Position numbers and translations under genes: made by a program
The notes under the pieces: generated by a model
What the model was told of the DNA's origin: nothing
What the model saw: only the letters and a program-made list of their open reading frames with translations
Database searches by the model: none
Shown here: piece by piece, positions 52,673-61,316 of the stretch
How the letters are laid out: each line of letters opens with the position of its first letter
Position numbering within the stretch: position 1 is the stretch's first letter
Source: Actinoplanes utahensis
GTDB taxonomy: Bacteria > Actinomycetota > Actinomycetes > Mycobacteriales > Micromonosporaceae
Assembly (NCBI RefSeq): GCF_016862455.1
Contig: NZ_BOMZ01000111.1
Span: forward strand, 22,368 to 86,367
Direction of reading: 5' to 3'
DNA: 64,000 nt

Positions 52673-53514
52673 GCTTGAAGAAGGGCAGCGTCGCGGCCCA
52701 CGTCGTCATGGGGCTGATGGCGATCTACTTCCTGCTGCCGTTCTGGTGGCTGCTGGTCGCCGCGACCAAGGACAACCAGGGTCTCTTCGACTCCGCGTCG
52801 CTCTGGTTCTCCGACTTCCACCTGATCGACAACCTGAAGGCGCTGTTCAGCCAGGACAACGGGGTCTACCTGACCTGGGTGCGCAACTCGGCCTTCTACG
52901 CGGTGGTCAGCGGTGTCGGCTCGACGGTCGTCGCGGCGCTGGCCGGCTACGCCTTCGCGAAGTTGCGCTTCCCCGGCCGCAACGCCCTGTTCTCGCTGCT
53001 CCTCGGCCTGATCATGGTGCCGGCCACGGCGCTGGTGCTGCCGACCTACCTGCTGATGTCGCAGGCGAACCTGGTCGACACGATCTGGGCGGTGATCCTG
53101 CCGTCGCTGCTCAACCCGTTCGGCGTCTACCTGCTGCGGGTGTACGTGCACGACTCGATTCCCGAGGAGATGCTCGAGGCGGCCCGCATCGACGGCGCCG
53201 GCGAGCTGCGGGTCTTCACCAGCGTGGCGCTGCCCGCGATGAAGCCGGCCCTGGTCACCGTCCTGCTGTTCGGCATCGTCGCGTCCTGGAACAACTTCTT
53301 CCTGCCGCTGGTGATGCTCAGCGACGACCAGCTCTACCCGCTCACCGTCGGTCTGCGGAGCTGGTACATGTCCGCGATCATGGGCAACGGCGGCGCGGCC
53401 ACCTTCAGCGTGATCGTGACCGGCGCGCTGATGGCGATCGTCCCCCTGATCGCCGCCTTCCTGATGCTGCAGCGGTACTGGCGCGGTGGTCTCACCATCG
53501 GTGCCGTCAAGTAA
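52669..53514 (+). CDS. ABC sugar permease, MalG-type
   Basis: 281 residues, six membrane helices. The EAA loop reads EEMLEAARIDGAGELRVFTSVALP. The C-terminal QRYWRGGLTIGAVK is the classic MalG-family ending. It pairs with the preceding permease to form the channel; start and stop overlap as ATGA. The GH51 enzyme gene starts 42 bases further on. Confidence 0.95.
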   Translation: MSLKKGSVAAHVVMGLMAIYFLLPFWWLLVAATKDNQGLFDSASLWFSDFHLIDNLKALFSQDNGVYLTWVRNSAFYAVVSGVGSTVVAALAGYAFAKLRFPGRNALFSLLLGLIMVPATALVLPTYLLMSQANLVDTIWAVILPSLLNPFGVYLLRVYVHDSIPEEMLEAARIDGAGELRVFTSVALPAMKPALVTVLLFGIVASWNNFFLPLVMLSDDQLYPLTVGLRSWYMSAIMGNGGAATFSVIVTGALMAIVPLIAAFLMLQRYWRGGLTIGAVK

Positions 53515-53556
53515 GCCAGCGCATCTCCTCTTCTTCTCGGTTAAAAGGACACAACA

Positions 53557-55083
53557 ATGCTCCGTGCGCGTGTCGCATTGAACCCGGCCGCCGTCGTGGC
53601 GCCGGTCAGCCGCCGGACCTTCGGCTCGTTCGTCGAGCACATGGGCCGCTGCGTCTACACCGGAATCTACGAGCCGGGTCACCCGCTCGCCGACGAGGAC
53701 GGCTTCCGTACCGACGTGCTGGCGCTCGCCCGCGAACTCGGTGTCACGATGGTCCGCTACCCGGGCGGCAACTTCGTCTCCGGTTACCGCTGGGAGGACG
53801 GCGTCGGCCCGCGTGAGCAGCGGCCACGCCGCCGGGACCTGGCCTGGCGCAGCATCGAGACCAACGAGGTCGGCATCGACGAGTTCGCCAAGTGGGCGGA
53901 GAAGGCCGAGGTCGAGATCATGTACGCGGTCAACCTCGGCACCCGCGGTGTGCAGGAGGCGCTCGACGTCCACGAGTACGTCAACCACCCGGAGGGCACC
54001 GCGCTCAGTGAGCAGCGGCGGGCCAACGGGGCGGAGAAGCCGTACGGCATCAAGCTCTGGTGTCTCGGCAACGAACTGGACGGGCCCTGGCAGACCGGGC
54101 ACAAGACTCCGGAGGAGTACGGGCTCCTCGCGGCCGGCACGGCCCGGGCGCTGCGCCAGGCCGAACCGGACCTGGAACTGGTCGCCTGCGGCAGCTCGTC
54201 CTCGTCGATGCCGACGTTCGGCACCTGGGAGTCGACGGTGCTGGAGCACGCGTACGACCTGGTCGACTACGTCTCCTGCCACGCGTACTACGAGGAGCAC
54301 GACGGCGACCTGGGCTCGTTCCTGGCGTCCGCGGTCGACATGGACTTCTTCGTCGACAGCATCGTGGCCACCGCGGACGCGGTCGGCGCCCGGCTGAAGA
54401 GCACCAAGAAGATCAACCTGTCGTTCGACGAGTGGAACGTCTGGTACCTGTCCCGCTTCCAGAACGCGCCGCTGCCGGAGGAGTGGAAGGTCGCCCCGCC
54501 GGTCATCGAGGACCAGTACAACGTCGCCGACGCGGTGGTCGTGGGCAACCTGCTGATCTCGCTGCTGCGGCACAGCGACCGGGTCACCGCGGCGTGCCAG
54601 GCGCAGCTGGTCAACGTGATCGCCCCGATCATGACCGAGCCCGGCGGCCCGGCGTGGAAGCAGACCATCTTCCACCCGTTCGCCAAGACGGCCGCCCTGG
54701 CCAAGGGCGACGTGCTGCGGGTGCACATCGACACCCCGACCTACGAGACGGCGAAGTACGGCGCCGCCCCGCTCGTCGACGCGGTCGCCACCCACGACGC
54801 GTCCACCGGCGACGTGACGCTGTTCGCGGTCAACCGGGACGTGGCGAACCCGGTGGAGTTCAGTGTGGACCTGAGCGCGTTCGGCGCCGGCCTGACGGTC
54901 GCCGAGGCGTGGACGCTCGCCGACGACGACGTCTACGCCAAGAACTCCAAGGACGCCCCGGAGCGGGTCGTGCTGCGCCCGATCGGCGAGGTCCCGGGTG
55001 GTTCGGTGGCGCTCGACGGTTCCACCGCCACCCTGACCCTGCCGAACGTCTCCTGGAGCGCCATCCGCTTCACCCGCGCCTGA
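53557..55083 (+). CDS. Alpha-L-arabinofuranosidase, GH51
   Basis: 508 residues, no signal peptide, so cytoplasmic. The (beta/alpha)8 barrel has the GH51 acid/base Glu173 in CLGNELDGPW and nucleophile Glu292 in SFDEWNVW; GSFVEHMGRCVYTGIYEPGHP and VRYPGGNFVSGYRWEDGVGP are hallmark N-terminal segments. The enzyme releases L-arabinofuranose from imported arabino-oligosaccharides. AAAAGGA lies about nine bases before the ATG. It is last in the operon and a strong hairpin follows. Confidence 0.96.
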   Translation: MLRARVALNPAAVVAPVSRRTFGSFVEHMGRCVYTGIYEPGHPLADEDGFRTDVLALARELGVTMVRYPGGNFVSGYRWEDGVGPREQRPRRRDLAWRSIETNEVGIDEFAKWAEKAEVEIMYAVNLGTRGVQEALDVHEYVNHPEGTALSEQRRANGAEKPYGIKLWCLGNELDGPWQTGHKTPEEYGLLAAGTARALRQAEPDLELVACGSSSSSMPTFGTWESTVLEHAYDLVDYVSCHAYYEEHDGDLGSFLASAVDMDFFVDSIVATADAVGARLKSTKKINLSFDEWNVWYLSRFQNAPLPEEWKVAPPVIEDQYNVADAVVVGNLLISLLRHSDRVTAACQAQLVNVIAPIMTEPGGPAWKQTIFHPFAKTAALAKGDVLRVHIDTPTYETAKYGAAPLVDAVATHDASTGDVTLFAVNRDVANPVEFSVDLSAFGAGLTVAEAWTLADDDVYAKNSKDAPERVVLRPIGEVPGGSVALDGSTATLTLPNVSWSAIRFTRA

Positions 55084-55097
55084 TCCCGCGCGCCACA

Positions 55098-55131
55098 CCG
55101 GCCGGCTCCTACCGCCAGGGGAGCCGGCCGG
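55098..55131 (+). terminator. 12-bp hairpin terminator after GH51
   Basis: CCGGCCGGCTCC (55098-55109) pairs with GGAGCCGGCCGG (55120-55131), ten-base loop, then TTCC. Ends the arabinoside operon. Confidence 0.85.
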
Positions 55132-55194
55132 TTCCGTCATCCCCGGCTGGAAAAACTGTTATCGGTGATGGGGAGAATACGTCAGCGATTTAGA

Positions 55195-55213
55195 CCTTAA
55201 AGGACCCTTAAAG
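55195..55213 (+). promoter_or_regulatory. Helically phased direct repeat CCTTAAAG
   Basis: CCTTAAAG occurs at 55195-55202 and 55206-55213, 11 bases apart, in the AT-richer promoter region of the glucanase gene. Same-face spacing is typical of a dimeric activator site. Confidence 0.45.
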
Positions 55214-55281
55214 CCTCTGGGAGAGCGGTTTCACAGGACGGATGATGGCGGCGTTCCCCTGCCTTTGGAGGTCGCACCCCC

Positions 55282-56901
55282 ATGCGCCGTAAACGGAGCC
55301 TGATACTGGCCGCCACCGCCGCCGCGCTCGCCACCGCCTGGATCGCCCTGCCCGCCTCCGCCGCCGCGCCCACCGCCGGCGTGCGCACGGTGTCCGACTG
55401 GGGCACCGGCTGGCAGAACGAGGTGACCATCACCAACTCGGGCGCGTCCCCGATGACGTCCTGGAAGGTCGAGTTCGACCTGCCGGCGGGCAGCACGGTC
55501 GGCAGCTTCTGGGAGGCCGACATGGTCGCCACCGGCAGCCACCGGACCTTCACCAACCGTTCCTGGAACGGCACCGTCGGCGTCGGGGCGAGCGTGACGT
55601 TCGGCTTCGTCGGCACCGGCGCGCAGCCGATCAACTGCACGCTGAACGGCGCCCCCTGCGGGGGAGGACCGGCGGCGACGACCGCGCCCACGACGGCGGC
55701 TCCCACCCGCACCGTCCCCACCACGACGGTCCCCACCACGACGGTCCCCACGGCGACCGTCCCCACCACGGCCGCGCCGAACACTCCGGCCGCCGCCGTG
55801 CCGCCGGCCGGTGATCTGCTGCCGGTCACGGTCACCAACCGGAGCGGCCGCAGCGGGCCGGTCTACCTCTACGTGCTCGGCGTCAACCTGGCGACCGGCA
55901 AGCTCGGCTACGTCGACGCGGGCGGCGCCTTCACCCCGTGGACCGGAGGCGGATCGGTTCCGGCGCCCGCCCCGGACGTGTCCATCCCCGGCCCGGCGAA
56001 CGGCGCGAGCACCACGATCAAGGTGCTGAAGAACATCTCCGGCCGGATCTACTTCTCCTTCGGCCGCAAGCTCGACTTCCGGATCACCGCCGGCGGCCTG
56101 GTCCAGCCGGCGCCGTGGGCGGGCGGCGACCCCAACCGGGACATCCTGTTCGACTGGAGCGAGTTCACCCTCAACGGCTCCGGGCTGTGGCTGAACAGCT
56201 CGCAGGTGGACATGTTCGCGGTGCCGCACGTCGTCAGCGTCACCGGCGGCAGCGGCGTCACCAGCCGGACCGGTGAGCTCGTCCCCGGCGGGCGGCAGAA
56301 GGTGATCGACGCGGTCCGGGCGAACCCCGACTTCGCGAAGAGCGTGGTGACCGGAGCCGACGGGACGGTGCTGCGGGTGCTGGCCCCCGGCAAGGCCGCC
56401 GACGCCGGCCTGATGAGCGCGAACCATCTCGACTCGTACATCGCGAGCGCGTGGAACGCGTACACCACCAGGAATCTGACCGTCGTGCCCTTCGGCGACC
56501 GCCCGCACGTCAAGTACGTCGGCCGCACCTCCGGAACGGTGATGAACTTCACCGACGCCGGTGGCCGGACCGTGGCGTCGTTCACCCGGCCGTCCACAGC
56601 GAACGTCTGGGGCTGTGACGGGGCGCTCGCCGCACCGAACGACCAGGTCGTCGGGCCGATCGCCCGGACCCTGTGCGCGGCCCTGTGGCGCACCACCCTG
56701 GGCCGGATCGACACGCAGCCGGGCGGGACCGCCGCCGACTTCTACACCGGCGGGCCGGCCAACCCGTACGCCAAGGCCATCCACGCCACCATGGTCGACG
56801 GAAAGGCGTACGCCTTCGCCTTCGACGACGTGCAGAACCAGGAGTCGCTGGTGCACGACGGCGACCCGCGCGCGGCCGGCATCACGCTGACCGCCTTCTG
56901 A
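55282..56901 (+). CDS. Secreted CBM2-GH64 beta-1,3-glucanase
   Basis: 539 residues. Signal peptide to about residue 28 (ALPASAAA). Residues 30-125 are a CBM2 cellulose/chitin-binding module with conserved tryptophans (WGTGWQNEVTITNSG, TSWKVEFDLP, FTNRSWNGTV). A Thr/Pro/Val-rich linker follows, then the GH64 domain. Its catalytic pair Glu294 and Asp310 in WSEFTLNGSG...QVDMFAVPH is 16 residues apart, as in Streptomyces laminaripentaose-producing glucanase. It should degrade fungal-type beta-1,3-glucan outside the cell. Monocistronic, terminators on both sides. Confidence 0.92.
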   Translation: MRRKRSLILAATAAALATAWIALPASAAAPTAGVRTVSDWGTGWQNEVTITNSGASPMTSWKVEFDLPAGSTVGSFWEADMVATGSHRTFTNRSWNGTVGVGASVTFGFVGTGAQPINCTLNGAPCGGGPAATTAPTTAAPTRTVPTTTVPTTTVPTATVPTTAAPNTPAAAVPPAGDLLPVTVTNRSGRSGPVYLYVLGVNLATGKLGYVDAGGAFTPWTGGGSVPAPAPDVSIPGPANGASTTIKVLKNISGRIYFSFGRKLDFRITAGGLVQPAPWAGGDPNRDILFDWSEFTLNGSGLWLNSSQVDMFAVPHVVSVTGGSGVTSRTGELVPGGRQKVIDAVRANPDFAKSVVTGADGTVLRVLAPGKAADAGLMSANHLDSYIASAWNAYTTRNLTVVPFGDRPHVKYVGRTSGTVMNFTDAGGRTVASFTRPSTANVWGCDGALAAPNDQVVGPIARTLCAALWRTTLGRIDTQPGGTAADFYTGGPANPYAKAIHATMVDGKAYAFAFDDVQNQESLVHDGDPRAAGITLTAF

Positions 56902-56908
56902 CGGCGAC

Positions 56909-56944
56909 GGGCCCCGGTCCGCTCATTCGGGCGGACCGGGCCCC
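56909..56944. terminator. 14-bp hairpin after the glucanase
   Basis: GGGCCCCGGTCCGC (56909-56922) pairs with GCGGACCGGGCCCC (56931-56944), one mismatch, eight-base loop. It separates the convergent glucanase and the next leftward gene. Confidence 0.8.
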
Positions 56945-56963
56945 GGAGGATCACCGCGGCCCC

Positions 56964-58118
56964 TCACAGCGGACGGTAGGCGATCTCCGGGTCGAGCAGC
57001 GTCACCCAGGACGGCCGGTACGCGGGCAGCCGGGCGTCCATCTCCTCCCGCAGGTTGGTGCGCCACGGGCCGGACACGCCGTCGTCGTGCCACCACGACG
57101 GCCACGAGTCGTACCGCCGCTCCACGTGCACGCCGGTCGCGCTGGTCTCCACCCGCAGGAACAGCCACCTGCCGTACCGCGGATCCGACTCGGCCCGGCG
57201 CAGCGCCCGGACCAGCTCGGTGAGCTGCCGGAACGCGGCGTACCGCTCCTCGCCGGGCCGGTCCGCGGGTGGGTTCGCGCCCGGCTGCGCGCTGAAACTC
57301 GTCGCGTCGGCGTACGCCAGCAGCGTGCACCGCCCGTCGCCGTGCGGCGCCCGGTCCTGCAACCAGGAGATCAGGGTGTCCAGCTCGGCGGTGGCCGGGG
57401 GAGCCGGCCGGGACGACTCGGGCGCGTCCCGCATCGCCGACCAGACCAGCCGGTCGTGCTCACCCTGGCTCAGCCGCCGCACCCGGCGCATCGGCGGCCG
57501 CCGGCCCGGCTCGATCCGCGGCGCGGCGCTGCCCGGCGCCAGACCGCCCCGGGCGGCGACCGCCAGGGCCGCCTCCGGCTCCGGCACCGGATCACCGAGC
57601 AGGCCGGTGAGGTGGGCCGCGGACACCTGGGCGCGCACCGCGGCGGCGAGCAACCGCTCGGCGGCCGGCCGGGAGCCCAGCCGGGCCAGCGCGGTGATCG
57701 TGTTCTCGGTGGTGAGCAGCGGCCCGGCCATCTCCGCCATCCCGTCGGCCAGGCCGTCCCGGTACCGCACCCGGGACCAGCGCCCGCTCTCGTGCCAGAT
57801 CACGAAGCCGAGTGTCTCCCGCTCGGCGAGCGGAACCAGCGCGTCCCACGGCAGCCAGTCCGGGGCGCCGGTGAGCAGATCGAGCGGCGGGTCGGACGCG
57901 GTGGTCGCGCTGTGCTCCCGGTGGTGGCCGTAGAGCACCGCGCGCCGGCCGTCGAGCAGCGCGAACCGCGCCCAGCTCCCGTCCTCGTCGTCCCGCGCGG
58001 CGCCGAACTCGTCGATCGTCCAGGTGCCGGGCCGGCCGATGGCGGTGTGCGTGGTGCTCAGCGTCGCCCAGCGTGTCCAGAGCAGTCCGGGCGCGGGCAG
58101 GTCCACGTCGGTCAGCAT
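56964..58118 (-). CDS. Uncharacterised soluble protein
   Basis: 384 residues, no signal or membrane segment. Three regions are visible: an N-terminal part (WTIDEFGAARDDEDGSWARFALLDGRRAVLYGHH), a middle helical Ala/Arg-rich part (about 130-215), and a C-terminal part with tryptophan-rich YDSWPSWWHDDG and YRPSWVTLLDPEIAYRPL. The C-terminal pattern slightly recalls YezG/DUF600-type proteins, but too weakly to name it. Codon use is like the neighbours. Single gene; function unknown. Confidence 0.75.
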   Translation of the reverse strand: MLTDVDLPAPGLLWTRWATLSTTHTAIGRPGTWTIDEFGAARDDEDGSWARFALLDGRRAVLYGHHREHSATTASDPPLDLLTGAPDWLPWDALVPLAERETLGFVIWHESGRWSRVRYRDGLADGMAEMAGPLLTTENTITALARLGSRPAAERLLAAAVRAQVSAAHLTGLLGDPVPEPEAALAVAARGGLAPGSAAPRIEPGRRPPMRRVRRLSQGEHDRLVWSAMRDAPESSRPAPPATAELDTLISWLQDRAPHGDGRCTLLAYADATSFSAQPGANPPADRPGEERYAAFRQLTELVRALRRAESDPRYGRWLFLRVETSATGVHVERRYDSWPSWWHDDGVSGPWRTNLREEMDARLPAYRPSWVTLLDPEIAYRPL

Positions 58119-58239
58119 CCGTCCACTGTGCCAAATGTGAGCGGGGTGGCGTCACCCCCCGGGTGCTCTTGTGGTGCGGGCGGTAGCGGGACCGGTGCGA
58201 GCGGTCAGCGCCGTCCGGTCCGCGCCGAACTGCCCGGCG

Positions 58240-58893
58240 ATGCTTACCCACGTCTTCGGCCTTCTCGGCGCCGCGCTGTCCATGTCCATCGCCTGGCCGC
58301 AGGTCTACCGGTCCTGCGTGCGCCGCCGCACCGGCGGCCTGTCGGCCACCGCCTGCATGCTGGCCGTGGCGATGCCGCTGGGCTGGGTGACCTACGGGCT
58401 GCTGATCGGTGACCGTTTCCAGGTGGTGACGAACGCGGTCAGCGCGTCGACCGGTGTCGCCATCCTGATCGCGCTGCTGGTGACCCGTCCCGCCGTCCGG
58501 TCCGGCCGGGCGCTGCTGGCGAGCGTCGGCGCCGCCGCGGGTGTGCTGCTGGCCGTGACGGCGATCGCCGCGTCCGCCGCCCTGCCGCAGGTCAGCGGGC
58601 CGCGGGCGGCCGCGATGCTGGGCACCGTGCTGGCCGCCATCTCGTTCGTCTCGGCGATTCCGCAGCCGCTCGCCCTGCTGCGCGACCGGGACCAGGACAT
58701 CTCCGGGCTGTCCCCGGTGCGCTGGACGCTCGCCGCCTCGGCGTGCGCCTCCTGGTTCGCCTACGGCCTCGGGGTGGGTCAGCCGGCCGTGTGGGCGTCC
58801 GCCCTCGTCGGCCTGACCAGCGCGCTGACCGTCTGCGGCGTGCTGTTCACCCGCCGCGCCGGCGCGGGCGTGCGGGTCCTGGCCACCGCCTGA
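58240..58893 (+). CDS. PQ-loop/SemiSWEET-like membrane protein
   Basis: 217 residues from the ATG at 58240 (an in-frame GTG at 58171 is possible). Seven hydrophobic helices arranged as two PQ-loop units: MSIAWPQVYRSCVRRRTGGLSATA, and SFVSAIPQPLALLRDRDQDISGLSPVRW, each with the Pro-Gln pair. Duplicated PQ-loop proteins of this size resemble eukaryote-like SWEET/PQ-loop transporters of sugars or amino acids. A strong hairpin follows the stop. Substrate unknown. Confidence 0.85.
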   Translation: MLTHVFGLLGAALSMSIAWPQVYRSCVRRRTGGLSATACMLAVAMPLGWVTYGLLIGDRFQVVTNAVSASTGVAILIALLVTRPAVRSGRALLASVGAAAGVLLAVTAIAASAALPQVSGPRAAAMLGTVLAAISFVSAIPQPLALLRDRDQDISGLSPVRWTLAASACASWFAYGLGVGQPAVWASALVGLTSALTVCGVLFTRRAGAGVRVLATA

Positions 58894-58920
58894 CTCGCAC
58901 CGGGTTCCTACGATGCTCTT

Positions 58921-58963
58921 CTCCGCAGCCGGGCCGGTGTTCGTGGGCGGTCCGGCTGCGGAG
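58921..58963. terminator. 12-bp hairpin between convergent genes
   Basis: CTCCGCAGCCGG (58921-58932) pairs with CCGGCTGCGGAG (58952-58963), loop 19. It lies between the PQ-loop gene and the small leftward membrane-protein gene. Confidence 0.75.
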
Positions 58964-58983
58964 TCCCGGTGGCCGGGCGTCGC

Positions 58984-59103
58984 TCACGCGCGGCGTCCGT
59001 TGTCGGAGGGCTTCCAGTCGGCGCTGTCGCGGCTGTCCGCGGGCAGTCCGGCGATCGAAGTGATCAATAGTAGGACGAAGAAGACAACCAGTGCGATTTC
59101 CAT
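58984..59103 (-). CDS. 39-residue single-pass membrane protein
   Basis: A short frame starting MEIALVVFFVLLLITSIAGL, one hydrophobic helix, followed by a polar tail DSRDSADWKPSDNGRRA. The helix-plus-charged-tail form, an ATG start and position between a terminator hairpin and a divergent regulator support a real gene. It lies 92 bases upstream of the GlxA-type regulator on the opposite strand, so they may share a control region. Function unknown; small membrane proteins of this type often modulate larger complexes. Confidence 0.6.
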   Translation of the reverse strand: MEIALVVFFVLLLITSIAGLPADSRDSADWKPSDNGRRA

Positions 59104-59183
59104 GACTCAACTGTCGCGCTGTTCCGTGCGCCGGAACAGTGGCAGGAATGCCATACATCTTCAATAAACTGCCAACCTGCGGG

Positions 59184-59189
59184 TAGGGT
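59184..59189 (+). promoter_or_regulatory. Leaderless -10 hexamer
   Basis: TAGGGT begins exactly 12 bases before the ATG of the GlxA-type regulator. Confidence 0.6.
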
Positions 59190-59195
59190 GGCCAC

Positions 59196-60143
59196 ATGTT
59201 GAGAAGCGTCGCTGTGATCGCGTTGCCCGAGGTGGCAGTCTTCGAGCTGGGCGTCCTCTGCGAGCTGTTCGGCTATGACCGCACCCCCGAGGGCCTGCCC
59301 GGCTACGAGTTCTCGGTCTGCAGCGTCGGCCGCGCCCCCGTGCGCACCCACGCCGGGTTCAGCATGACGCCGGACCACGACCTCACCCCCGCCGAGACCG
59401 CCGACCTGATCGCCATCGCTCCCAACGACATCCAGGACCCGCCCGCCGAGGTCGTCGAGGTGCTGCAACGGGCGCACGCCCGCGGCGCCTGGATCATGAG
59501 CGTCTGCACCGGCGCGTTCACCCTCGGCGCCGCCGGGCTGCTCGACGACCGCCGCTGCACCACCCACTGGCGGCACACCGACGCCCTCGCCGAGCGGTTC
59601 CCCCGAGCCAAGGTCGACCCCGGCGTCCTCTACGTCGTCGACGACAACATCCTCACCTGCGCCGGCACCGCCGCCGGGATCGACGCCGGCCTGCACCTGA
59701 TCCGCGAGGAGCAGGGCTCCGCCGTCGCCGCCCAGATCGCCCGGCGCATGGTCGTGCCACCCCACCGCGACGGCGGCCAGGCCCAGTTCATCGAGACACC
59801 GATGCCGTCGATCTCCTGCGAGACCCTCCAGCCGCTGCTCACCCACGTGCTGGAAACCCTGGACCGGGCACACACCGTCGACACCATGTCCGACCTGGTA
59901 CACATGGCCCCGCGCACGTTCGCCCGCCGCTTCCGTGCCGAGACCGGCGCCACCCCGCACGACTGGCTCACCAACCAGCGCGTCCTGCTGGCCCGCCGCC
60001 TCCTCGAGGACACCGACCTCGGCATCGACGCCGTCGCCGCCAAGGCCGGATTCGGCAGCGCCCAGAACCTGCGGCACCATTTCACCCAGCGGTTGTCCAC
60101 CACGCCGCAGGGCTACCGGAGCACCTTCAAGACCAAGATCTGA
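59196..60143 (+). CDS. GlxA-family regulator (DJ-1/PfpI domain plus AraC HTH)
   Basis: 315 residues. The N-terminal 180 residues are a class-I glutamine-amidotransferase-like/DJ-1 fold, with the nucleophile-elbow segment SVCTGAFTLGAAGLLDDR where the Cys is conserved. The C-terminal AraC domain (about 215-310) has HTH units MSDLVHMAPRTFARRFRAETGATP and IDAVAAKAGFGSAQNLRHHFTQRL. Such regulators sense small metabolites and usually activate nearby genes. Leaderless promoter. Target unknown; the small membrane gene is divergent from it. Confidence 0.92.
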   Translation: MLRSVAVIALPEVAVFELGVLCELFGYDRTPEGLPGYEFSVCSVGRAPVRTHAGFSMTPDHDLTPAETADLIAIAPNDIQDPPAEVVEVLQRAHARGAWIMSVCTGAFTLGAAGLLDDRRCTTHWRHTDALAERFPRAKVDPGVLYVVDDNILTCAGTAAGIDAGLHLIREEQGSAVAAQIARRMVVPPHRDGGQAQFIETPMPSISCETLQPLLTHVLETLDRAHTVDTMSDLVHMAPRTFARRFRAETGATPHDWLTNQRVLLARRLLEDTDLGIDAVAAKAGFGSAQNLRHHFTQRLSTTPQGYRSTFKTKI

Positions 60144-60578
60144 TCTCTTTTCGTACGCTCGGGGCCGCCCCCGCCGGACCCCACCGTCCCGGACCACCGC
60201 GCGAGGCGGACCCCGCTCCGGACCGACCCGCGACCGGCGGGCTGAAGCGGCCCACACGGTCACCCCGGCAGGTGACCGCCCCGCCGGGCCTCTTCCGCGC
60301 CGGGCCCCCCTCTGCCCGGATCTTTCCGCGTCGGGCCGCGACTCCGCCCGGGTTTCTTCCGCGCGGGGCGGCTGTGCGGCCCGGGTTTCTCGCGCGTCGG
60401 GCCGCCACTTCGCCCGGGTTTCTCGCGCGCCGGGCCGCCACTCTGCGATTCTCGCGCGTTGGGCGGCCGTTCGGCCCGGTTCTCTGCCGCGCCCGGCCGC
60501 CACTCTGCCTGCCTTTCTCGCGCGTCGGGTGGCCGTTCGGCCCGGGTCTCTGTCCCGGGCCGGGCGGCCGTTCGTCGG
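60144..60578. other. Intergenic stretch of 435 bases
   Basis: The first 180 bases show no gene or clear signal. From about 60321 to the end it is filled by degenerate 33-bp tandem repeats. Confidence 0.7.
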
Positions 60579-60580
60579 TC
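60321..60580. repeat. About eight degenerate 33-bp tandem repeats
   Basis: Unit boundaries fall at 60321, 60354, 60387, 60420, 60449, 60481, 60515 and 60548 (29-34 bp each). The best-conserved part is TTCTCGCGCGTCGGGCCGCC. The array ends at the stop codon of the NmrA-type gene (60579-60581). There are no unique spacers, so it is not a CRISPR. Confidence 0.85.
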
Positions 60581-61316
60581 AGGACTCGTTCGCGGCGAGC
60601 CAGGCGGACAGAGTGGTCCGGCCCAGATGCGCCGACGGGCCCGCGACCAGCGCGTCCACCGGCACGTCGGCGCCGAAGAACGGCTTGCCGTCACTCTTCA
60701 CCCGCTGCCCGGGCGCGGCCAGCCGGCGGCCGATCTCGTCCATCGCCAGTACCTCCGGCCCGGCGGCCTCGACCGTCCCGCCCGCCGGGTCGCCCTCGGC
60801 GATCTCGACGAGATGCGACACCAGGTCGGACAGGGCGATCGGTTGCACCCGCACCGGGCCCAGCCGGATCTCGTCACCCTCGGTGTTCGCCTGCAGCAGG
60901 TCCCCGAGGAACTCCAGGAACTGCGCCGCCCGCACGATCGTGTACGGCACCTCACCGGCCCGGACGGCCGCCTCCTGCGCCAGCTTCGCCCGGTAGTAGG
61001 CCAGATCCGACGCCCGCTCCAGCCCGATGATCGACAGCACGACGTGGTGCCGGACGCCCGCCTTGCCGCCCACCGCCGTCAGGTTCTCCGACGTGACCCG
61101 GAAGAACTCCGTCGCCGCCGCCTCGTCCCGCGACGGCGGGTTCGTCACGTCGATCACCACGTCCGTGCCCGCGAGGGCCTCCTCGAGCCCCACCCCGCTG
61201 AACGCGTCGATCCCGGTCGACGGCGACGCCGGCACCGCCTCGTGACCGCGCCCCCGCAACGCCTCGACCAGAAGCCGCCCGGTCTGCCCGGTTCCACCCA
61301 CCACGACGATCCGCAT
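60579..61316 (-). CDS. NmrA-type NAD(P)-binding oxidoreductase
   Basis: 245 residues. N-terminal Rossmann motif VVVGGTGQTGRLLVEALRGRGHE (GGTGxTG, residues 7-13). The rest is atypical-SDR/NmrA-like, with VRHHVVLSIIGL, YYRAKLAQEAAVRAGEVPYTIVRAAQFLEF and an ALSDLVSHLVEIAEG segment. The YxxxK-like pair is YYRAK. It may act as an NAD(P)H-dependent reductase or redox sensor. The stop codon abuts an array of 33-bp repeats. Single gene. Confidence 0.88.
   Translation of the reverse strand: MRIVVVGGTGQTGRLLVEALRGRGHEAVPASPSTGIDAFSGVGLEEALAGTDVVIDVTNPPSRDEAAATEFFRVTSENLTAVGGKAGVRHHVVLSIIGLERASDLAYYRAKLAQEAAVRAGEVPYTIVRAAQFLEFLGDLLQANTEGDEIRLGPVRVQPIALSDLVSHLVEIAEGDPAGGTVEAAGPEVLAMDEIGRRLAAPGQRVKSDGKPFFGADVPVDALVAGPSAHLGRTTLSAWLAANES

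Noticed and set aside
52576..55140. 854-codon leftward open frame opposite the permease and GH51 genes
   Set aside because: Antisense shadow of three well-identified genes; no domain recognisable.
58171..58239. GTG start adding 23 residues to the PQ-loop protein
   Set aside because: The added residues are not hydrophobic or conserved-looking, and the first membrane helix begins right after the ATG at 58240.
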